A stretch of DNA of 12,913 nucleotides from Akkermansiaceae bacterium (GTDB taxonomy: Bacteria; Verrucomicrobiota; Verrucomicrobiia; Verrucomicrobiales; Akkermansiaceae): assembly GCA_023300205.1 (NCBI GenBank), contig JALZVD010000276.1, positions 1 to 12,913 on the forward strand, read 5' to 3'. A program made the translations under genes and the position numbers. The notes beneath the pieces were generated by a model. It was not told the origin of the DNA. It saw only the letters and a list, made by a program, of their open reading frames with translations, and did not search any database. Positions 1 to 5,466 of the stretch are shown here, one piece after another; position 1 is the stretch's first letter; the number at the start of each line of letters is the position of its first letter.

Positions 1-44
1 GTAGACACACATAGCAATATGACCATAGATGATAATATTTTCAT
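1..44 (-). CDS. N-terminal fragment of a probable secreted or membrane protein, cut by the left edge
   Basis: On the minus strand an ATG at 44-42 opens a frame that stays open to the window edge and reads MKILSSMVILLCVST. A lysine followed by a hydrophobic stretch is what the start of a signal peptide or a first membrane helix looks like. The cysteine at residue 12 could be a lipobox cysteine, but the residues before it (ILL) fit poorly. The frame lies downstream of the tsf terminator in the same direction, so it would need its own promoter. Two weak candidates exist: TTGACT (78-73) with TAAGAT (56-51), spacer 16, which would leave almost no leader; and GATAAT (100-95) with a poor -35. Only 14 complete codons are visible, so the call rests on position and hydrophobicity alone and no function can be given. 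Confidence 0.4.
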   Translation of the reverse strand, partial: MKILSSMVILLCVS

Positions 45-120
45 AGCTGTATCTTAGTAGATCATTTAGAGGAGTCAAGGCTGTATTATTTGCTATTATC
101 TATGGCGTAATGATTTATAC

Positions 121-157
121 AAAAAACCCTTTACTCGAGTGAACGAGTAAAGGGTTT
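121..157 (-). terminator. Rho-independent terminator of the rpsB-tsf operon
   Basis: Positions 124-137 (AAACCCTTTACTCG) and 144-157 (CGAGTAAAGGGTTT) form a perfect 14-bp stem with a 6-base loop. On the minus strand the GGG of the second arm is followed by six T (126-121). The stem starts about 25 bases past the tsf stop. It is a textbook intrinsic terminator for the minus-strand operon. On the plus strand the structure is followed by GAAATG and lacks a U-tract, so it is one-directional. Confidence 0.9.
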
Positions 158-182
158 GAAATGTGTTTTGTTAGGCTGCTAA

Positions 183-1046
183 TTAGATGCCGAAGCGCTC
201 GTAGCGTTTGATGGTGAGTGTGTCACCAAGGTCCTTACCTTTCGCAGCGAGGAGTTTCGCGATGCTGAGGTCTGGGTCTTTCACGAATGCTTGTTCAGTG
301 AGAACTTGCTCGCTGTAGAACTTGTTGATCTTACCGATGAGGATCTTGTCGATGATGGCCTCTGGCTTGCCGTCAGCAATGAGTTGCTTGCGGTTGATCT
401 CGTTCTCTTCTTCAACGACTGAGCCGTCGATATCATCGCGAGAAAGTCCTGCTGGGCTTGCTGCAGCGATGTGGAGTGTGATGTCTCTGAGTAGTGTGGC
501 GAAGTCGTCGTTCTCAGTGGTAGAGGTGTTTTCACATGCTACTTCAAGAAGAACACCAACTTTGCCACCCATGTGTATGTATGAGGAAACAGATCCGCTG
601 TCCGCTACGTCGAAACGCGCAAGGCGTGAGATCTTGATTACTTCTCCGAGCTCTGAGAACTTGGCTCCGAGTGCATTTTCAACTGTTCCTTCACCGAATG
701 AAACTGCGAGAGCTTCTTCAGTTGTTGCTGCTCCGCTGTTAGCGATTGCTTCTAGGATTTCTGCAACCCAGGCTTGGAATGCATCGTTCTTAGAAACGAA
801 GTCAGTCTCACAGTTTACCACTGCGAGGATACCTGACTGGCCGCATGATGCTACGTGAGTAGCTACGATTCCTTCTGTTGTCTCACGGTCTGCACGGTCA
901 CTACGCTTAGCTTCTCCCTTTTCACGGAGGAGCTTAGCAGCGGCTTCGAGGTCGCCGTTTGTTTCTGTGAGAGCTTTTTTGCAAGCCATCATGCCTGCAC
1001 TTGTTTGTTTACGCAGTTCTGAAACTGCTGATGCTGAAATAGCCAT
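183..1046 (-). CDS. tsf: Translation elongation factor Ts
   Basis: EF-Ts is the cytosolic nucleotide exchange factor that releases GDP from EF-Tu so that EF-Tu can bind GTP and aminoacyl-tRNA again. The 287-residue product matches the usual length. Residues 8-45 (L-R-K-Q-T-S-A-G-M-M-A-C-K-K-A-L) form the N-terminal UBA-like EF-Tu-binding domain. TDFVSKN at 81-87 is the family signature, whose Asp-Phe pair inserts near the EF-Tu magnesium site. HMGGKVGVLLE at 158-168 marks the second core subdomain, and NKFYSEQVLTEQAFVKD (241-257) is the coiled-coil and C-terminal module. The gene follows rpsB after 32 bases, the standard bacterial order, and ends at a strong terminator rather than continuing into pyrH. 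The chosen ATG at 1046 gives the conserved start MAISASAVSELR. No Shine-Dalgarno sequence precedes it. Identification is secure. Confidence 0.98.
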   Translation of the reverse strand: MAISASAVSELRKQTSAGMMACKKALTETNGDLEAAAKLLREKGEAKRSDRADRETTEGIVATHVASCGQSGILAVVNCETDFVSKNDAFQAWVAEILEAIANSGAATTEEALAVSFGEGTVENALGAKFSELGEVIKISRLARFDVADSGSVSSYIHMGGKVGVLLEVACENTSTTENDDFATLLRDITLHIAAASPAGLSRDDIDGSVVEEENEINRKQLIADGKPEAIIDKILIGKINKFYSEQVLTEQAFVKDPDLSIAKLLAAKGKDLGDTLTIKRYERFGI

Positions 1047-1078
1047 ATCTATTGTATGAATTATTTTTGTATGAGTAA

Positions 1079-1762
1079 TTATCCTTTTGATGCGACTACG
1101 ATAGAGTCAACAAGATTCTGAAGTATGATACGGATAGAGCGGATAGCGTCGTCGTTTCCTGGGATAGGGTAGTCAACTTTTGCTGGGTCAGCATTCGTAT
1201 CAACGATAGCAATCACTGGGATGTTGAGGCGACGAGCTTCTGCAACTGCGATTGTTTCACGAGCAGAGTCTACGATAACGATAGCGTCAGGGAGTTTCTC
1301 CATGTCACGGATACCGTCTAGGTTACGGAAAAGCTTAGTGCGCTCACGGCCTAGGGCAGCGAGTTCTTTCTTAGACATAGCCTTGAACTCAGCAGATTTC
1401 TCGATGTCTTCAAGGTATTTGAGACGCTCTACAGATTTGCGGATAGTGGAAAGGTTAGTGAGTGTGCCACCGAGCCAGCGATGGTTGACGTAGTATTGAC
1501 CAGCTGCACCGGCTGCTTCTTTGACTGCTTCTTGAGCTTGGCGCTTACATCCTACGAAGAGGATCTTCTTGCCTTTACCTGCGAGGTCTGTGAGGTATGC
1601 ACTTGCTTTATCAAGGCATTGAACAGTTTTCTCTAGGTCGATGATGTAAATACCACCTTTGTCCTTCATGAGGAAAGACTTCATCTTCGGGTTCCATTTG
1701 CGCGTCTGGTGTCCGTAATGAACTCCAGCGTCAACCATGTCTTTAATTAGTTCGTTAATCAT
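1079..1762 (-). CDS. rpsB: 30S ribosomal protein S2 (uS2)
   Basis: uS2 is a late-assembling protein of the small ribosomal subunit, bound between head and body near the 16S 3' end and needed to bring in bS1. The product has 227 residues against 241 in E. coli. Diagnostic stretches are [20 protein letters not shown] (11-30), [12 protein letters not shown] (92-103) and [15 protein letters not shown] (196-210). The C-terminus stops soon after the last core helix, without the acidic tail of some homologues. It is the first gene of an rpsB-tsf operon. A leader of roughly 200 bases separates it from the divergent nitroreductase gene and holds a foldable element, which suggests autoregulation of the kind known for rpsB in other bacteria. 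The closest purine-rich run upstream of the ATG is about 17 bases away, too far to serve as a Shine-Dalgarno site. Confidence 0.98.
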   Translation of the reverse strand: MINELIKDMVDAGVHYGHQTRKWNPKMKSFLMKDKGGIYIIDLEKTVQCLDKASAYLTDLAGKGKKILFVGCKRQAQEAVKEAAGAAGQYYVNHRWLGGTLTNLSTIRKSVERLKYLEDIEKSAEFKAMSKKELAALGRERTKLFRNLDGIRDMEKLPDAIVIVDSARETIAVAEARRLNIPVIAIVDTNADPAKVDYPIPGNDDAIRSIRIILQNLVDSIVVASKG

Positions 1763-1890
1763 TTTGTTTAAGTTGCTTACCTTGATTCAGGTTTGCTATT
1801 ATTTTGGTGAAAAGCCCGTCGCATTTTGGGTCCTCGCTTGCCAGTACTTTTCGTTTTTTTGCGACGGCTAAAAACAAGCGCTCGGGGGCT
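1763..1890 (-). promoter_or_regulatory. Structured rpsB mRNA leader, possible pseudoknot or attenuator
   Basis: Read on the minus strand, AGCCGTCGC (1869-1861) can pair with GCGACGGGCT (1822-1813) over nine base pairs with one bulged G, enclosing 38 bases and followed by TTTT. Separately, CGCTTG (1880-1875) is complementary to CAAGCG (1840-1835), which lies inside that loop. The two helices interleave, so they would form a pseudoknot or act as mutually exclusive conformers. Protein-binding leaders that control rpsB are known in several bacterial groups. That this is one of them is inferred from its position and pairing, not from a match to a described family. A simple terminator for an upstream minus-strand gene is unlikely, because the next gene upstream is divergent. 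Confidence 0.5.
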
Positions 1891-1966
1891 TAACGTGCTG
1901 AGGTTGATTTAGCAAGTAAATTGATGGGAAGTTTTTGAAAAAACAGGAGGTGCTTAAGGTGTCTGA

Positions 1967-1974
1967 AATATAAT
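1967..1974. promoter_or_regulatory. Candidate overlapping divergent -10 elements for rpsB and the nitroreductase gene
   Basis: The plus strand carries an exact TATAAT at 1969-1974, and the minus strand carries TATATT at 1972-1967 (5 of 6 consensus positions). Both lie in the gap between the divergent rpsB and nitroreductase genes, at plausible distances from each. Neither has a recognisable -35 hexamer at 16-18 bases, so this is a suggestion based on the -10 boxes and position only. Confidence 0.3.
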
Positions 1975-2047
1975 CAATTTTAGGGGTTGTTGAGTGATTG
2001 ATTCTGACGTGCTTGACCTGAGTGGAAGTCAGTATTATGTGTGTGTG

Positions 2048-2632
2048 ATGAATATAACAGAGGCAGCGGCGCTGATGGCGCATCGTAGGAGTGTTAAGCC
2101 GGCTAATATGGATGCTGATAAGGAGATTTCTGATGGGTTATGGCAGACGTTGATCGGGTGTGCGAACTGGGCCCCTAGTCATGGTCAGACTGAGCCTTGG
2201 AGATTTACGATTTTTCGTGGGGGTAGTAGGAAGCATGTTGCTGAGGCATTGCAGGCTGCTTATAAGGCGGAGACTCCTGAGAGGGAATTTAAGCAGCAAA
2301 AGCATGATAATATGGGTAAGTATCCACTTGAGGTTCATGCGGTGGTTGCTATTGTGATGAAGCGTGGTGATTTACCTAAGGTTCCTGTTTTGGAGGAGGT
2401 CGAGGCGGTTGCTTGTGCTGTTCAGAATATGCATTTGGCGGCGTCTGCGGCGGGATTAGGAATGTATTGGTCCTCACCTGCGGCTACTTATGGTGCGAGT
2501 TTTGCGGAATTTCTGAAGTTAGGAGATGATGATAAATGTCTGGGTGTTCTCTATGTGGGCTGGCCTAAGGAGGGGACAGAATGGCCTAAGGGTACTAGGA
2601 AGCCGGCAATGGATAAGGTTGTGTGGAAGTAG
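2048..2632 (+). CDS. Nitroreductase-family FMN-dependent oxidoreductase (YdjA-like)
   Basis: Members of this family are FMN-binding, NAD(P)H-dependent cytosolic reductases. Their natural substrates are often unknown, and none can be assigned here. The product of 194 residues has the expected length. The N-terminal helix has the double Arg-Ser (R13-R14-S15) that contacts the FMN phosphate. ANWAPSHGQTEPWRF (39-53) is the family core and resembles YdjA-type minimal nitroreductases. EEVEAVACAVQNMHLAASAAGLGMYWSS (116-143) holds the dimer helix and FMN-proximal glycines, and the C-terminus returns with the LGVLYVGWP strand. I chose ATG 2048 because MNITEAAALMAHRRS matches normal family starts. An upstream in-frame GTG at 1994 has an AGGGG seven bases before it but would add 18 residues without family support. 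The stop is 9 bases before uvrC, suggesting cotranscription. Confidence 0.9.
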   Translation: MNITEAAALMAHRRSVKPANMDADKEISDGLWQTLIGCANWAPSHGQTEPWRFTIFRGGSRKHVAEALQAAYKAETPEREFKQQKHDNMGKYPLEVHAVVAIVMKRGDLPKVPVLEEVEAVACAVQNMHLAASAAGLGMYWSSPAATYGASFAEFLKLGDDDKCLGVLYVGWPKEGTEWPKGTRKPAMDKVVWK

Positions 2633-2641
2633 GTAGATACG

Positions 2642-4195
2642 ATGTCGTCTAAGCTACCAGAGCTCCGCGCTAGGATGCACACTGTGCCGCTAAAGCCAGG
2701 TGTGTATATTATGCGCGATAGGCTCGGGCATGTGATTTATGTGGGGAAGGCGAAGGTGTTGCGTAAGCGGTTGGGATCGTATTTCCTGCCTTCGCGGAAG
2801 AAGCGTGCGGATCTGAAGACGCGGGCGTTGTTGGATTCGATATGGGATTTTGAGACCCATACGGTGCGGAATGAGGAGGAGGCTCTGATTTTAGAGGAGA
2901 AGTTGATTAAGCAGTATCGGCCACGTTATAATATAGCGCTGAAGGATGATAAGCGGTATTTCTTAGTGAAGATAGATTTACAGGCGAAGTATCCTATTTT
3001 TAAGTTATGCCGAATCCGCCGGAATGATAGCTTTAAGTACTTCGGGCCATTTGTTCATAGCCGGGCATTGATCGCTACGTTGGAGTGGATTAATAAGGAA
3101 TTTGGTATTTGGACGCAGGCTCCTGTGTCTGAAGATGACCCGGCGTATAAGCAGGTGGGTGAGGTGCTGAACCGTCGTTATGGGGAGCAGTATGTGGGGG
3201 AGATTTCTGATCAAGAGTATCATGAGCGAGTGTCTGAGGCTTGTGCCTTGCTTTCTGGAAAGGGGCGGCGAGAGCGGGTAAATCGGCTTAAGGTGGAGAT
3301 GGAAGAAGCGGCTTCGGGTTTGGATTTTGAGAAGGCTGCTGAGTTACGGGATGTGATCGATAACTTGGAGAAGACTACGATAAAGGCGCGCCAGTTTGCA
3401 CATGCTAAGTCAATTCCTACGACGGTTTTGCCAGCCGAGGATTTGGCGGAATTGGCAGATTATTTGAAGCTTCCTAGGCCGCCTGCGATGATGGAGTGCT
3501 TTGATATTTCTAATGTGTCATCGACTCATAGTGTGGCATCGATGGTGCGGTTTCTGAATGGGGCGCCGGATAACTCGAATTACCGTCGGTATAGGATCAA
3601 GACGGTTGATGGGCAGGATGATTTTGCATCGATGGCGGAGGTTGTGAGGCGTAGGTATTCTAGAATAGCGACAGAGAGTATGAGGGCTAATCCTGAGTAT
3701 GCGGAATCACAGGAAGATCTTACGGAGCTTTTGTATCGATTAAGAGCGGAGGGCGCTAGTCCGATTGCTTTGCCAGACCTGGTGATTGTTGATGGAGGTA
3801 AGGGCCAGCTTTCTGCTGCGTATGCGGAGCTGACTAAGTTGGGTCTGCATGATTTACCTATTATTGGTTTGGCGAAACAGCGGGAGGAGATTTTCTTTCC
3901 TGGGAATAGTAAGCCGTTGAGGATAGATCATAATCAGGGAGCGCTTAAGCTGATGCAACGTATCCGTGATGAGGCTCACCGGTATGCGAATCTTTATAAT
4001 GAATTACTTTTGAAGAAGCGGATGAGGGAGAGTCTGTTAGATGACTGCCCTGGGATGACTGAGGGGAGGAAGAATGCGTTGCTTAAGAAATTTGGCTCTA
4101 TTGCTAAGATTAAGAAGGCTACGCAATTGCAGATAGAGTCTACTCCGGGGATAGGGCGTTTGACGGCGGAGAAGATTATCCATTATTTTCATTAG
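2642..4195 (+). CDS. uvrC: UvrABC excinuclease subunit C, lacking the central cysteine cluster
   Basis: UvrC makes both incisions around a DNA lesion in nucleotide excision repair after UvrA and UvrB load. The N-terminal GIY-YIG nuclease for the 3' cut spans about 15-100, with GVY at 20-22, YVG at 33-35 and the NEEEALILEEKLIKQ helix at 77-91. A UVR helical hairpin for UvrB contact lies at about 212-250. The RNase H-like nuclease for the 5' cut keeps its acidic and histidine residues: D288 in ECFDIS, DD at 326-327, D384 in IVDGGKGQ and H446 in RDEAHRY. A tandem helix-hairpin-helix DNA-binding module (464-517) ends the protein. At 517 residues it is shorter than E. coli UvrC (610). The region that normally carries four conserved cysteines (about 150-185) contains none. 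The gene overlaps the convergent acyltransferase gene by 20 bases. A weak TAGGTAG precedes the ATG. Confidence 0.97.
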   Translation: MSSKLPELRARMHTVPLKPGVYIMRDRLGHVIYVGKAKVLRKRLGSYFLPSRKKRADLKTRALLDSIWDFETHTVRNEEEALILEEKLIKQYRPRYNIALKDDKRYFLVKIDLQAKYPIFKLCRIRRNDSFKYFGPFVHSRALIATLEWINKEFGIWTQAPVSEDDPAYKQVGEVLNRRYGEQYVGEISDQEYHERVSEACALLSGKGRRERVNRLKVEMEEAASGLDFEKAAELRDVIDNLEKTTIKARQFAHAKSIPTTVLPAEDLAELADYLKLPRPPAMMECFDISNVSSTHSVASMVRFLNGAPDNSNYRRYRIKTVDGQDDFASMAEVVRRRYSRIATESMRANPEYAESQEDLTELLYRLRAEGASPIALPDLVIVDGGKGQLSAAYAELTKLGLHDLPIIGLAKQREEIFFPGNSKPLRIDHNQGALKLMQRIRDEAHRYANLYNELLLKKRMRESLLDDCPGMTEGRKNALLKKFGSIAKIKKATQLQIESTPGIGRLTAEKIIHYFH

Positions 4196-5285
4196 TGGGG
4201 TTTGTTTTTGTAAGTAGGTTTAGTATGATTTTCAGGCAAATTGACCATGCAATGACGTATACTACGAAGATGAGGCATAGGCTGATGTTTTTCCACCATG
4301 TGGGGTTCTCTTTTGCGTAGTCTAGTAATGGCCATCTTAGGTATCCGTTGCAGAGGAATAGGTACATGGAGATATTTCCAAGATACAGCATGGTGAGGTC
4401 TAATAGATGTATTTTGCTTAGCTTGGCAGCGACTTTACGGAGTAGAGGGATGAGTAGGATGGTTATGGATAGGCTGGCAGTGATCCATATGGTTTCGTTG
4501 AAGTTTCCTATGATAAATAAGATGAAGGCGGTGATGAATACCCAGCGAGGAATAGATAGTTTTTTATGGTTTGCGGCGAGCATTCCGAGAGCGCATAAGT
4601 CGAGGTGGCCGAGGATGGTGTGATTGATGTTGATTGAGAATATCTGATCCAGCGATATGGCGAAAAAATATTCTAATAGGAGAGAGCTCACTAAGATGAA
4701 GATGAGGAAGTTTGATTGCTTGAATACTTTTTGTTTTAAGAGGAGTGGGACGATGAGATAGAACTGAACGATGACAGCTATAAACCACCACGGTCCAATG
4801 GGGTGGTAGATATTGCTGGGAATGAAATTAGAAATGCAGATGATTTGGCGGACTAGATTGACTCCTTGATTTGCGATTACGTCTGTAAATCCGAAGCGGA
4901 TACTGTTGTGTAATAGGTATCCGCAGGCGGCGATGAGGATGGCGGGGTAGAGTGAGAATAGTCTTTTCTTCACGAAAGAGTAATACGAGGGTGAGGAGTT
5001 TCGGTATTTAAGGGCGACTCCGTAGCCACTTAAAAAGAAGAATACTTGGACGCCATAATGACCTAGATAGGTGAAGATGATTCTGAGGGAATCCAATGGG
5101 TTGATCCATATTTCTTGGAAAAAGACTTGGCCTTTCCATGACGAATAGCTGAATTCATTTTCTCCTGGATAGAGCGAGATTAGGTGCAGAAAATTATGCA
5201 TTATAATCATCAAGATAGCGAGCGAACGTATTCGATTGCTTTCTGTGAGAGTGATCTCGCTCCATTGGTATGTTGATGATTTCAT
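4176..5285 (-). CDS. Acyltransferase-3 family integral membrane O-acyltransferase
   Basis: Members of this family (OafA/YrhL-like) sit in the inner membrane and transfer acyl groups, usually acetyl, to sugars of cell-surface polysaccharides, peptidoglycan or lipids. The 369-residue product is dominated by about ten hydrophobic segments. The first helix carries the conserved Arg and His (R20, H30 in RSLAILMIIMHN). GHYGVQVFFFLSGYGVALKYR (75-95) is the typical second conserved block, and GPWWFIAVIVQFYLIVPLL (164-182) is the Trp-x-FYL-x-x-P block. There is no appended SGNH domain, although SGNH-fused members of this family are common. The substrate cannot be told from sequence. The gene is alone on its strand and overlaps the end of uvrC, and no terminator is visible behind it. 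It has no Shine-Dalgarno site. The A- and C-rich coding strand follows the regional strand bias, so it is not itself a sign of transfer. Confidence 0.88.
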   Translation of the reverse strand: MKSSTYQWSEITLTESNRIRSLAILMIIMHNFLHLISLYPGENEFSYSSWKGQVFFQEIWINPLDSLRIIFTYLGHYGVQVFFFLSGYGVALKYRNSSPSYYSFVKKRLFSLYPAILIAACGYLLHNSIRFGFTDVIANQGVNLVRQIICISNFIPSNIYHPIGPWWFIAVIVQFYLIVPLLLKQKVFKQSNFLIFILVSSLLLEYFFAISLDQIFSININHTILGHLDLCALGMLAANHKKLSIPRWVFITAFILFIIGNFNETIWITASLSITILLIPLLRKVAAKLSKIHLLDLTMLYLGNISMYLFLCNGYLRWPLLDYAKENPTWWKNISLCLIFVVYVIAWSICLKIILNLLTKTNPTNENNG

Positions 5286-5420
5286 TTTCTGAGATTCGAA
5301 AATTCATGGCTTTTAACTGGATTGGCAAGGTTATAAAGCGAAACGGGCATTTTTTCATTTGTGGCGAGTGTTCTATTCCAAGTGGCTACTTATCTGGAAG
5401 GATCTTGACTTTTGTTGTGA

Positions 5421-5442
5421 TGCTGGCAATCAAGAGCCAGCA
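5421..5442 (+). other. Stem-loop in the pheT leader
   Basis: TGCTGGC (5421-5427) and GCCAGCA (5436-5442) form a perfect 7-bp stem with an 8-base loop, ending 24 bases before the pheT start codon. There is no T-run on either strand, so it is not an intrinsic terminator. The stem may influence translation start or be an operator-like dyad, or it may be chance. The rest of the gap at 5286-5466 shows a TTGACT at 5405-5410 without a matching -10, and no convincing gene. Confidence 0.35.
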
Positions 5443-5466
5443 AAATTTAACTACTGACCACTAATA

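Noticed and set aside
322..858. Long plus-strand frame of 178 codons antisense to tsf
   Set aside because: tsf is unmistakable in the opposite frame. The antisense product is Ser-rich and low complexity, as expected for a shadow of a conserved gene.
1923..1973. Tiny plus-strand frames after AGGAGGT (a 4-codon GTG frame at 1959-1973 and a 4-codon ATG frame at 1924)
   Set aside because: They are too short to call as genes. An exact TATAAT at 1969-1974 suggests the region is promoter DNA, with the SD-like string upstream of it.
1868..2083. Minus-strand frame of 71 codons between rpsB and the nitroreductase gene
   Set aside because: It covers the leader structure and runs antisense into the start of the nitroreductase gene. 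Its Ser/His/Thr-rich composition resembles no protein, and no start signal is visible.
5270..5464. Plus-strand frame of 64 codons ahead of pheT, considered as a leader peptide
   Set aside because: It begins antisense inside the acyltransferase gene, has no run of Phe codons expected of a Phe attenuator peptide, and shows no terminator/antiterminator pair.
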